From NCBI RefSeq assembly GCF_032229225.1, contig NZ_CP135076.1, forward strand, positions 3,019,001 through 3,083,000: a stretch of 64,000 nt of DNA, written 5' to 3'. This stretch comes from Stakelama saccharophila (GTDB lineage: Bacteria > Pseudomonadota > Alphaproteobacteria > Sphingomonadales > Sphingomonadaceae). The notes below the pieces were generated by a model. The model had not been told where the DNA came from, ran no database searches, and saw only the letters and a program-made list of their open reading frames with translations. Each line of letters opens with the position of its first letter. Positions within the stretch are counted from its first letter, which is position 1. The translations under genes were made by a program, and so were the position numbers. Positions 8,270 through 16,388 of the stretch are shown here, piece by piece.

Positions 8270-9865
8270 TCACCACCATGTCGCGTAGAGCGCGATGAGG
8301 ATCGCGATAATGATCACCGCGGCGATGTTGAAGCCGGTCGAGGTGCGGAAGCGGACCCCCTCCATGGTGATGCGGTTGCTCTCGCGCGCGGCGGGTTTCG
8401 CCAGCGATACGACGATGGCGAGCGCCAGCGAGACGAAGAACACGACCAGCATCCGGTTCATGAACGGGAAGTCCGGCACGAACAGGTACATCAGATAGGA
8501 CAGCACGACCGAGGCAACGGCCCCGACCAGCGCGCCATTCTCCGTCGCCTTGGGCCAGAACAGCCCCAGCAGGAAGATGACGGTGATGCCCGGCGTTACG
8601 AAGCCGGAGAATTCCTGGATATACTGGAACGCCTGGTCGAGGCTGCCGAGCAGCGGCCGGGCGGTTAGCATGGCGATGACGATGGCGGCGATGGCGGTAA
8701 CGCGGCCGACGAGCACGAGATGGCGCTCTTGCCGGCTGCGGCCGTGCGCGTCCTCCGCTTCGGTCTCGATGCGGCGGTACTTGGCATAGAGATCGAGGGT
8801 GAAGATCGTCGCGATCGAATTGATCTTGGATGCCGTGGAGGCGATGATCGCGGCGATCAGCGCGGCGAAGACCAGGCCCAGCAGCCCCGCCGGCAACAGC
8901 CGCATCATCGCCGGATAGGCCTCGTCCGGCTTGGCAAGGTCGGGCGCCAGCACCGCCGCGGCGATGCCCGGCAGGACGATGACGACCGGGATCAAGAGCT
9001 TCAGGAAGCCGGCGAACACCACGCCGCGCTGCGCCTCGGGCAGGCTCTTGGCCGCCAGTGCGCGCTGGATGATATACTGGTTGAAGCCCCAATAGCTGAG
9101 ATTGGCGATCCACATGCCGCCGACGATCACGCTGATCCCCGGCAGGTCGCTGAAATAAGGATTGTCGCGCGACAGGATCATGTCGAAATGGCCCGGCAGG
9201 CGGCGGGTCAGCTCGCCGAACCCCGCGACGACGCCGGCATCGCCGCCGATCTTCGACAGGGTCAGCCAGGCGATGATCAGGCCGCCCAGCACCAGAAGCG
9301 TGACCTGCACGATGTCGGTCAGCGCCACCGCCTTCAGCCCGCCCTTGAGCTGATAGAGCAGCGCGAAACTGCCGAGCACGACGAGCGCGAGGTCCTGGTT
9401 CATCCCCGTCACCTCGGTCACGGCGATCGATCCGAGCCAGATGATCGAGGTCAAGTTCACGAAGATGTAGAGCGCCAGCCAGAATACCGCCATCAGCGTG
9501 CGGATGCGCGTGCCGAAGCGCTGCTCCAGGAATTGCGGCATGGTGTAGATTTCGTTGCGCAGGAAGATCGGCAGGAAGAATTTGCCGACGATCAGGAGCG
9601 TCAGCGCCGCCATCCATTCATAGGACGCGATGGCCAGGCCGATGGCATAGCCGGAGCCGGACATGCCGACGATCTGTTCGGCCGAAATGTTCGCCGCGAT
9701 CAGCGATGCGCCGATCGCCCACCAGGGCAGGTTCTTGGACGCGAGGAAATAGTCGCTCGAATCCTTTTCGTGCCCGGCCTTTTCCCGGCTCACCCACTGG
9801 GCGAGCCCGAAAATGCCGATCGCGTAGACGATCACGACGATCAGATCGATGGTTGCCAGCTTCAT
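8270..9865 (-). CDS. Sodium/galactose symporter (SSS family, SglT-like)
   Basis: A 531-residue inner-membrane sodium:solute symporter with about 14 helices. It closely resembles Vibrio vSGLT by recall: the block AANISAEQIVGMSGSGY, SYEWMAA, YWGFNQYIIQR, GFLKLL and AFQYIQEF carries the residues known to bind galactose in vSGLT (Asn, Ser, Glu, Gln of the NISAEQ helix, the Tyr-Glu pair, the Asn of FNQ, the Lys of FLK and the Gln of YIQE). This makes galactose, or a close relative such as glucose or fucose, the likely substrate. It sits between the secreted mutarotase and dgoK, which agrees with uptake of free galactose from the periplasm. Confidence 0.92.
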   Translation of the reverse strand: MKLATIDLIVVIVYAIGIFGLAQWVSREKAGHEKDSSDYFLASKNLPWWAIGASLIAANISAEQIVGMSGSGYAIGLAIASYEWMAALTLLIVGKFFLPIFLRNEIYTMPQFLEQRFGTRIRTLMAVFWLALYIFVNLTSIIWLGSIAVTEVTGMNQDLALVVLGSFALLYQLKGGLKAVALTDIVQVTLLVLGGLIIAWLTLSKIGGDAGVVAGFGELTRRLPGHFDMILSRDNPYFSDLPGISVIVGGMWIANLSYWGFNQYIIQRALAAKSLPEAQRGVVFAGFLKLLIPVVIVLPGIAAAVLAPDLAKPDEAYPAMMRLLPAGLLGLVFAALIAAIIASTASKINSIATIFTLDLYAKYRRIETEAEDAHGRSRQERHLVLVGRVTAIAAIVIAMLTARPLLGSLDQAFQYIQEFSGFVTPGITVIFLLGLFWPKATENGALVGAVASVVLSYLMYLFVPDFPFMNRMLVVFFVSLALAIVVSLAKPAARESNRITMEGVRFRTSTGFNIAAVIIIAILIALYATWW

Positions 9866-9943
9866 TCCACTCTCCTGATGCCCCGGCGCGCGCGGCCCGG
9901 AGAACCGATCTCGTTCAACCCTTCAGCGCCGACGGACGGCCGA

Positions 9944-11092
9944 TCACTTGCCGGTCGAGAACTTGTAGACGATCACGTTGCGATAGGTTTCGCCCGGATC
10001 GAGCCGGGCCGATCCGAATTTCGGCTGGTTCGGCGTGTCGGGAAATAGCTGCGGTTCGAGCACGATCGCATCGCCTTCGCGATAGATCTTGCGCGCTTTG
10101 CCCATCGTCGTACCGTCGAGAAAATTGCCCGAGTAGAATTGCAGGCCGGGCTGATTGGACCAGAGTTCGAAGCCGCGACCCGATGCGGGGTCGCGCACCT
10201 TCGCCATCAGATGGATGTCCTTGGCGACCTTGCGACCGATGACGAAATTATGGTCATAGCCACGACCATAGACGATCTGCGGATCGTCGCCATCCCGCAC
10301 CCGCGCGCCGATGGCCCTCGGCTTGCGGAAGTCGAATACGGTGCCTTCGACGGCTCGCAATTCGCCGGTCGGAATCGCGGTAGCGTCGGTGGGGGTGTAA
10401 TAGTCCGCGGGAATGGTGAGCAGATCGGCCATCGCCCCGTTCGCCGATCCTTCCCCGGACAGGTTCCAGTAACTGTGGTTGCTGATGTTCACAACCGTCG
10501 GCTTGGTGGTCGTCGCGGTGTAGGTGATCGTCAGTTGGTCGTGATCGTCAAGCGCATAGGTCGCATTGACCGTCAGCTTCCCGGGATAGCCCATGTCGCC
10601 GTCGGGGCTGACATAACGCATCGTCACGCTGGCGGTATCGTCGTCCCTGGTGCCGACCACGTCCCACAGCACCTTGTCGAACCCCTTGGTGCCGCCATGC
10701 AGCGTGTTGTCGCCGTCGTTGAGCGGCGTGTGATAGGTCTTGCCGTCGATGACGAACGTGCCCCGCGCCACGCGGTTGGCGAAGCGGCCGACGGTGGCGC
10801 CGAAATATTGCGGCTGCTCCAGATAATCCTCGATGTCGGAATAGCCGAGCGTGATGTCGGCGGGTTCGCCCTGCGCATCGGGCAGGATCAACGCCTGCAG
10901 CGCCGCGCCGTAGGTGATGACCGTCGCCGACACGCCGTGATCGTTGCTGAGCGTCACCGCCTCGACCGTGCGCCCGTCGGGCAGCGTGCCGAAGGAGCGC
11001 TTGCTCACCTCGCTCGCCTGTGCGGCGCCGGCCGTTGCCGACACGGCCATCAGCGCAAGGGCCGTGCCCGCCATCGTCCGCTTCTTCATCAT
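9944..11092 (-). CDS. galM: Aldose 1-epimerase (galactose mutarotase), exported
   Basis: Interconverts alpha- and beta-galactose anomers. The start at 11092 (MMKKR) follows aaggagag; upstream extension has no ribosome site. The N-terminus is a clear signal peptide (residues 1 to about 28, ending AAQAS), so the enzyme should act in the periplasm. Family motifs include RFANRVARGTF, LHGGTKGFDKVLWD, NISNHSYWNL (catalytic His) and GLQFYSGNF with a C-terminal glutamate in ALEPQ/VLEPQ context. 382 residues with the leader. It lies 31 bp after the dehydratase gene and before the symporter, so it probably prepares the anomer preferred by the transporter or dehydrogenase. Confidence 0.92.
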   Translation of the reverse strand: MMKKRTMAGTALALMAVSATAGAAQASEVSKRSFGTLPDGRTVEAVTLSNDHGVSATVITYGAALQALILPDAQGEPADITLGYSDIEDYLEQPQYFGATVGRFANRVARGTFVIDGKTYHTPLNDGDNTLHGGTKGFDKVLWDVVGTRDDDTASVTMRYVSPDGDMGYPGKLTVNATYALDDHDQLTITYTATTTKPTVVNISNHSYWNLSGEGSANGAMADLLTIPADYYTPTDATAIPTGELRAVEGTVFDFRKPRAIGARVRDGDDPQIVYGRGYDHNFVIGRKVAKDIHLMAKVRDPASGRGFELWSNQPGLQFYSGNFLDGTTMGKARKIYREGDAIVLEPQLFPDTPNQPKFGSARLDPGETYRNVIVYKFSTGK

Positions 11093-11123
11093 CGACTCTC
11101 TCTCCTTGTTCACGCAGGCGCGA

Positions 11124-12926
11124 TCAGTGGCTGTTGCGCGGCAGGCCCTTTGTCTGTGCGATGCGTTGATATTTGACCGCGGGTTCCAGCACCGCGCCGG
11201 TATCGAACTGGCCGGTGATGCCGCGCTGGATCTCCTGCCACGGCGTCTGCGAAGCGGGCGTGACATCGGCCTCCACCGTCGCCAGGCCGGCGCGCCGGCG
11301 TTCCAGTTCGTCCGCGTCCACCAGCATGTTGGCCTCGCGGCGCTTCAGGTCGATGCGGATCGTGTCGCCCGTGCGCAGGAGCGCCAGGCCGCCGCCCACC
11401 GCCGCCTCCGGAGCGGCGTTCAGGATCGACGGCGATTCGCTCGTGCCCGATTGCCGCCCGTCGCCGATGCACGGCAGCGCATCGACCCCGGCGCGGATGA
11501 GCGCGGCCGGCGGGCGCATGTTCACCACCTCCGCGCCGCCCGGATAGCCGACCGGCCCGGCGCCGCGGATGACCAGAATGCTCTTCGCGTCGATGCCGAG
11601 CGCCGGATCGTCGATGCGCGCGTGATAGTCTTCCGGCCCGTCGAACACGATCGCGCGTCCCTCGAACGCTTCCGGATCGTCCGGGTTGGAGAGATAGGCG
11701 TCGCGGAAGCTTTGCGAGATCACGCTCGCCTTCATCACCGCCGCCTCGAACAGGTTGCCGGAAAGCACGATCAGCCCGGCATCGGGCTTCAGCGCATCGT
11801 CCAGCGGGCGGATGACGCGCTCGTCCTCGATCGCCGCCGCGCCGTAATTGTCCGCGACCGTCCTGCCGTTGGCCGTCATCGCCGCGCCGTCCAGCATCCC
11901 TGCGCGCAGCAGCGTGCCCATCACCGCCGGCACGCCGCCGGCGCGGTAATAATCCTCGCCCAGATACTCGCCCGCCGGCTGCAGGTTGACGAGCAAAGGC
12001 ACGTGATGGCCGTGCGCTTCCCAGTCGGCGATGTCGAGTTCGACGCCCATGTGCCGCGCGATCGCGATCAGGTGGATGGGCGCGTTGGTCGAGCCGCCAA
12101 TGGCGGAATTGACGCGGATCGCGTTCAGGAACGCCGCACGCGTCATGATGTCGGACGGCTTGCGGTCGGCCGCCACCATCTCGACGATCCGGCGTCCGGT
12201 CGCCCAGGCGCATTCCTGCCGGTCGCGATAGGGCGCCGGAATCGCCGCCCCGCCGGGAAGCTGCATGCCCAGCGCCTCGGCCAGGCTGTTCATCGTCGTC
12301 GCCGTGCCCATCGTGTTGCAATAGCCCGTCGACGGCGCCGACGACGCGACCAGCTCGATAAAGCCCTTATAGTCGATCTCGCCGGCCGCCAGCATCCGCC
12401 GCGCCTTCCACACGATCGTGCCCGAGCCCGTCCGCTCGCCCTTGTGGAACCCGTTCAGCATCGGCCCCACCGACAGGGCGATGGCGGGGATGTTCACCGT
12501 CGCCGCCGCCATCAGACAGGCCGGCGTCGTCTTGTCGCAGCCGATGGTCAGCACCACCCCGTCGAGCGGATAGCCGTACAGCGTCTCCACCACACTCAGA
12601 TAAGCGAGATTGCGGTCGAGCCCCGCCGTCGGGCGCTTGCCGGTCTCCTGGATGGGATGCACCGGAAACTCGATCGGAATGCCGCCGGCATCGCGAATGC
12701 CCTGCTTCACCCGATCGGCCAGAACCAGATGATGCCGGTTGCACGGCGCCAGATCGCTCCCCGTCTGGGCAATGCCGATGATCGGCCGGTCCGACTGCAA
12801 CTCCTCCAGGCTCAGCCCGTAATTCATGTATCGCTCAATATAAAGCGCCGTCATGTCCGGATTCCCCGGATCGTCAAACCACGCACGCGAACGCAGACGG
12901 GAAGGGGATTTTCCAGCTTCAGCCAT
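11124..12926 (-). CDS. IlvD/Edd-family sugar-acid dehydratase (probably galactonate)
   Basis: A 600-residue dehydratase of the pentonate/hexonate branch of the IlvD/Edd family. Three cysteines in the positions used to bind a [2Fe-2S] cluster in arabonate and xylonate dehydratases are seen in [13 protein letters not shown] and [18 protein letters not shown] and [10 protein letters not shown] are other family signatures. In this operon, with dgoK and dgoA, the expected reaction is D-galactonate to 2-keto-3-deoxygalactonate. Family members are often promiscuous (L-arabonate, D-fuconate, D-xylonate), so the exact substrate is inferred from context. It is the first gene of the six-gene minus-strand operon. 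Confidence 0.88.
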   Translation of the reverse strand: MAEAGKSPSRLRSRAWFDDPGNPDMTALYIERYMNYGLSLEELQSDRPIIGIAQTGSDLAPCNRHHLVLADRVKQGIRDAGGIPIEFPVHPIQETGKRPTAGLDRNLAYLSVVETLYGYPLDGVVLTIGCDKTTPACLMAAATVNIPAIALSVGPMLNGFHKGERTGSGTIVWKARRMLAAGEIDYKGFIELVASSAPSTGYCNTMGTATTMNSLAEALGMQLPGGAAIPAPYRDRQECAWATGRRIVEMVAADRKPSDIMTRAAFLNAIRVNSAIGGSTNAPIHLIAIARHMGVELDIADWEAHGHHVPLLVNLQPAGEYLGEDYYRAGGVPAVMGTLLRAGMLDGAAMTANGRTVADNYGAAAIEDERVIRPLDDALKPDAGLIVLSGNLFEAAVMKASVISQSFRDAYLSNPDDPEAFEGRAIVFDGPEDYHARIDDPALGIDAKSILVIRGAGPVGYPGGAEVVNMRPPAALIRAGVDALPCIGDGRQSGTSESPSILNAAPEAAVGGGLALLRTGDTIRIDLKRREANMLVDADELERRRAGLATVEADVTPASQTPWQEIQRGITGQFDTGAVLEPAVKYQRIAQTKGLPRNSH

Positions 12927-13759
12927 TCCGAAGCTCCCGGACGGAATTCGCCAGAGGCCGGAATAGGCTCGTATATCCAGTACAATACACCGCTATGCCT
13001 CGTTTCAGGAATTCAGACGCAAGCATCGCATTTGAAAGCCGAGCGCCGCTCTTCGTTTCGAGCGGCCCCGAAAAGCCACCGGGCGCGACATGCCAAAGCC
13101 CGGACGCGGGACATCGCTTACAACCGATACCGAACGCCCTCCCTCGATCTTGCGCTTCTGCCAGGAGGCGTATATAAATATGATTTAAGTGTCAAAGCAA
13201 GATTTCGTCGCGGCAACATCAACCGCGTAGGCGGAGTTCACATTGGCGTCCAGCACTTCGCGGTCGGCCCGATCACAAATGCGCAATGGACCAAATCACC
13301 GCGGCAAATCGCGGGAATGGTTATCGCTTAGCGGCCAGTGCAGCACATTGCTGCTGCGCCGGGCGAACGGGCGCCGCGGTTCGGCGCTGCGATCGGCGGC
13401 CGCGCCGATGCTCGCGGGTTCGGCTCGAAGCTGGTCTCGGCGTCATTCGGCTGGAAGCGACAACTCAGGATACCGATCACGAGACCGCGTCGACGGCGAT
13501 GCTCGTCAGCGGCGGAGTAAGGGCGGCGGGTATTCGACTGGTCGGCCTGGATTCCGCACTTGTACCAGAAACGCGACCCGCGGCCGGCGATAGCACTCGA
13601 TGCCGTCATCGCCAGGGCCCAGGCACTGGCGGTCGATCCGCAACGCACCGCTGCTACACGTTCGCCGTGGCAACGCATCGAAACCGGTGACCGGCCTGGT
13701 CCGAAGCTGATACACGAACGCCGGTTGCGTCCGGCGCCATCCTCCGCTAATCGAAAGAT
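12927..13759. other. Gene-free promoter region between divergent galactose genes
   Basis: More than 800 bp with no credible coding sequence on either strand; the open frames present are GC-bias artefacts without ribosome sites. The stretch 13168-13200 is strikingly AT-rich. A small RNA or a decayed gene could hide here, but nothing specific is recognised. Confidence 0.5.
13168..13196 (-). promoter_or_regulatory. Candidate promoter of the dgo operon
   Basis: On the minus strand a perfect TTGACA (13195-13190) is followed by an AT-rich stretch containing TATATA-like hexamers. Spacing to the best -10 candidate is short (about 15), so the match is imperfect. It would give a leader of roughly 240 nt before the dehydratase. 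Confidence 0.3.
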
Positions 13760-13772
13760 TATATATCTTATA
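13760..13772. promoter_or_regulatory. Candidate operator TATATATCTTATA
   Basis: Thirteen bases with dyad character, flanked by T and A to extend the palindrome, ending 18 bp before the galactose dehydrogenase ATG. It differs from TATAnGWCnTATA only in the central G. A site this close to the start would block transcription or translation initiation. Confidence 0.4.
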
Positions 13773-13790
13773 ATTTGGGGGTGGAGGATC

Positions 13791-14738
13791 ATGGAAAGCG
13801 CTCGCCCGGATCTTTCCAGGGAAATTCGTCTCGGACTTGTCGGGATTGGAAAGATCGCGCGCGATCAGCACCTTCCCGCGATCGTCGACAACGACCGGTT
13901 CGAACTCGTCGCGACGGCGAGCCGCAACGCGCAGGTCGACGGGATTCCAAGCCACGGCGACATCGATGCGCTGATCGCCGGGGGGCATCAGCTCGATGCC
14001 ATCTCGCTGTGCACGCCGCCGGGCGGGCGCTTCGACCAGGCGGCAGCCGCCATCGCCGCGGGCCTCCATCTCATGCTGGAAAAGCCGCCCGCCGCAACGA
14101 TCCGCGAGATAACGACGCTCGCCGAGCAGGCGCGCGCACGCGGCGTCACGCTGTTCACCACATGGCACTCGCGCGAGGCAGCGGGCGTCGAACCGGCACG
14201 GAAATGGCTCGCGGGCAGGCGTGTCGAAGCGGTACGGATCACCTGGAAGGAAGATATCCGCCGCTGGCATCCGGGGCAGGAATGGATTCTCGCCGCCGGC
14301 GGTTTCGGGGTGTTCGACCCCGGCATCAACGCGCTGTCGATCGCGACGCGGATCCTGCCCGGCCCGGTCATCCTCGAATCGGCATCGATGGAAGTGCCGG
14401 AGAACCGCGCCTCACCACTCAGGGCCGAGCTGGAGATGCGCAGCGGGGCGGCCCCCGTCCGTGCCGAATTCGATTTCCTCCAGACGGGACCGCAGACCTG
14501 GGACATCGAGGTCGATACCGACCAGGGCACGCTGAGGCTCGCCATGGGCGGAAACATCCTCCGTCTTCCCGGCGGTGCGCCGGTCAGGGCTCCCGATGCC
14601 GAATATCCGCGGCTCTACGCGCGGTTCGCCGAACTCGTCGCCGGCGGCGAGCAGGATATCGACATCCGGCCGTTCGAACTCGTAGCCGACGCTTTCCTCA
14701 TCGGCGCCCGACGCACCGGCCCCGCCTTTGCGTTCTGA
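13791..14738 (+). CDS. D-galactose 1-dehydrogenase-like (Gfo/Idh/MocA family)
   Basis: Oxidises galactose with NAD(P)+ to galactonolactone, the first step of the oxidative galactose route. 315 residues. The ATG at 13791 is preceded by ggagg. The Rossmann fold begins with LGLVGIGKIARDQHLPAI (about 13-30); EKPP (about 102-105) carries the family catalytic lysine; WHSREAAGVEPA is characteristic of bacterial galactose dehydrogenases related to the Pseudomonas fluorescens enzyme (by recall). It is divergent from the operon encoding later steps. Some Gfo/Idh/MocA members act on L-arabinose or D-fucose, so substrate breadth is uncertain. Confidence 0.82.
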   Translation: MESARPDLSREIRLGLVGIGKIARDQHLPAIVDNDRFELVATASRNAQVDGIPSHGDIDALIAGGHQLDAISLCTPPGGRFDQAAAAIAAGLHLMLEKPPAATIREITTLAEQARARGVTLFTTWHSREAAGVEPARKWLAGRRVEAVRITWKEDIRRWHPGQEWILAAGGFGVFDPGINALSIATRILPGPVILESASMEVPENRASPLRAELEMRSGAAPVRAEFDFLQTGPQTWDIEVDTDQGTLRLAMGGNILRLPGGAPVRAPDAEYPRLYARFAELVAGGEQDIDIRPFELVADAFLIGARRTGPAFAF

Positions 14739-15039
14739 CCGAGGCGCTCCCGGAAACTTGCACAGGATGTCAAACTCATCCCGACCTGAGGAAATGCGAC
14801 GGGAACGAAGAAGACGGGGAAACGGTACAGGGCCGGGTTCGCGGCAAAGATAGCCCGGAGGCGATCCGGGGGCTGACGCTCGCCCGGCCCTCTACCCCCG
14901 ATGGCTGACCAGGTGACCGATGGCGGCCACCCATCGATCCGAACGCCGCTTTCGAATGCCCAGCGCAACCTCCGGAATGTTGCGACGATCAGTTGAACCG
15001 CCCGGTTCACCAGCTTCGCCTTCTTTACCTTACCCGTAA
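14739..15039. other. Non-coding stretch
   Basis: About 300 bp after the galactose dehydrogenase with no supported gene, RNA or repeat on either strand. Confidence 0.45.
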
Positions 15040-15052
15040 TATATGTCATATA
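15040..15052. promoter_or_regulatory. Candidate operator TATATGTCATATA
   Basis: An almost perfect palindrome (revcomp TATATGACATATA) that best represents the recurring TATAnGWCnTATA pattern. It lies 11 bp before the small open frame at 15064 and about 160 bp before the formylglycine-generating enzyme gene. Confidence 0.5.
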
Positions 15053-15063
15053 TATGTGGGACA

Positions 15064-15201
15064 ATGAAAGCCGGGCGCTACGTGACGTTTACCCCGGTGA
15101 CAATCCACGGCATAATTGGGGAACGCGATGTCCCCAAACATCCCGATGCGATGGACGAGATGACGCCGCTGCTTCGTGAACAACTCGCCAACCGGAAATA
15201 G
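15064..15201 (+). pseudogene. Possible remnant of a sulfatase-like gene (45 codons)
   Basis: A short frame from ATG 15064 to TAG 15201. Its second half (GERDVPKHPDAMDEMTPLL) resembles the C-terminal tail of type I sulfatases, where a DP.E..(D/N)(V/L)...HP segment precedes a terminal helix. There is no domain upstream, and the ATG is 11 bp after the AT-rich palindrome. The simplest reading is an internal deletion that left a promoter, a start and the 3' end of a sulfatase. It may equally be a small leader ORF; evidence is only the tail resemblance. Confidence 0.3.
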
Positions 15202-15212
15202 GCCTTCCCACC

Positions 15213-16154
15213 TTGCACGTTTCGAATACCCGGTCCGCTTCCTCGATGCGCTTCATCGAAGGCGGCAGCTTCACCATGGGATCGGACAATTTCTATCCCG
15301 AGGAAATGCCGGCGCGGTCGGTTCGCGTCGATTCGTTCTGGATCGACGAAACCCCGGTGACGAATGCTGAGTTCGCGCGCTTCACCGAGGCCACCGGCCA
15401 TGTCACGGTGGCCGAGACCGCACCGGACCCCGCGGACTATCCGGACATGCTTGCCGAAATGGCGCGGCCGGGATCGGCGGTGTTCCGCAAGACCTCCGGA
15501 CCGGTCGACTTGAGCGACGCGTCGCAATGGTGGCACTATTCGTTCGGCGCCGACTGGCGGCATCCATTGGGCCCCGGCAGCACGATCGAGGGACTCGACG
15601 ATCATCCGGTCGTCCACATCGCATACGGCGATGCCGAAGCCTATGCCGCCTGGGCGGGCAAGGAATTGCCGACTGAGGCCGAATGGGAATATGCCGCGCG
15701 CGGCGGGCTGGGCGGCAAGGACTATGCCTGGGGCGACGAGCTGGCGCCCGACGGCGCGATGCTCGCCAACTATTGGCAGGGACTGTTTCCCTTCGCCAAT
15801 CAGAAGCTCGACGGCTGGGAGCGCACGTCGCCGGTCAAGAGCTTCCCGGCCAATGGTTTCGGGCTGTACGACATGATCGGCAATGTCTGGGAATGGACGA
15901 GCGACTGGTATGCGACGCGCTCGGCACTGCCTGCCCCAAAAAGCTGTTGCATGCCGCAGAACCCGCGCGGTGGACGCGAACGGGACAGCTACGATCCGGC
16001 GTTGGGCGTGACGATACCGCGCAAGGTGGTGAAAGGCGGATCGCACCTGTGCGCGGCGAATTACTGCCAGCGCTATCGCCCCGCGGCGCGCCATCCCGAA
16101 ACGATCGACACCTCGACCAGCCATATCGGCTTTCGCTGCATCAAGCGGGCCTGA
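15213..16154 (+). CDS. Formylglycine-generating enzyme (sulfatase-modifying factor)
   Basis: Oxidises the active-site cysteine of type I sulfatases to C-alpha-formylglycine. 313 residues from TTG 15213; an ATG at 15246 is an alternative and neither has a strong ribosome site (ggaaatagg overlaps the preceding frame's stop). FGE-sulfatase domain features: GGSFTMGSD, DETPVTNAEFARF, LPTEAEWEYAARGG, GLYDMIGNVWEWTSDWY, and the C-terminal GGSHLCAANYCQRYRPAAR. Both copper-binding/catalytic cysteines are present (C280 and C285, spacing C-x4-C as in studied FGEs), so it should be an active aerobic FGE and not a pkinase-associated or nonhaem homologue. It sits among four to five cysteine-type sulfatases, its obvious clients. 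Confidence 0.93.
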   Translation: MHVSNTRSASSMRFIEGGSFTMGSDNFYPEEMPARSVRVDSFWIDETPVTNAEFARFTEATGHVTVAETAPDPADYPDMLAEMARPGSAVFRKTSGPVDLSDASQWWHYSFGADWRHPLGPGSTIEGLDDHPVVHIAYGDAEAYAAWAGKELPTEAEWEYAARGGLGGKDYAWGDELAPDGAMLANYWQGLFPFANQKLDGWERTSPVKSFPANGFGLYDMIGNVWEWTSDWYATRSALPAPKSCCMPQNPRGGRERDSYDPALGVTIPRKVVKGGSHLCAANYCQRYRPAARHPETIDTSTSHIGFRCIKRA

Positions 16155-16348
16155 AGGCGGGAGGCGCACCAGCTTGGGAGCGCAATCCGGGCCTTTGGAC
16201 CGGCCGCCGGCATAAGATCACTGGAGCCATATTCCAGGAAAGATGCCGACAATAGCGCGCACGCGCCTTCGCGCGGTCACAGAGCAGATTCAGGCACTGT
16301 TCGACGCTACTCGCCCGAAAGAAAATGGCCGCGTCGCGAAAAGATGTG

Positions 16349-16375
16349 GCGGGACGGCGTCTCCGCCGTCCCCGC
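16349..16375 (-). terminator. Hairpin terminator after TonB receptor 2
   Basis: A strong GC hairpin (gcgggacggcg / cgccgtccccgc, one bulge) lies 13 bp past the stop codon of the minus-strand receptor, between convergent genes. There is no long T-run. Confidence 0.5.
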
Positions 16376-16388
16376 AGTCGATCGCCCG

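Noticed and set aside
10944..13331. A 795-codon open frame on the plus strand
   Set aside because: It lies antisense to galM and the dehydratase, is rich in Arg/His/Ala typical of reading high-GC genes backwards, has no ribosome site, and shows no domain.
15078..16169. A 363-codon open frame on the minus strand
   Set aside because: Antisense to the well supported FGE gene, with no protein-family features.
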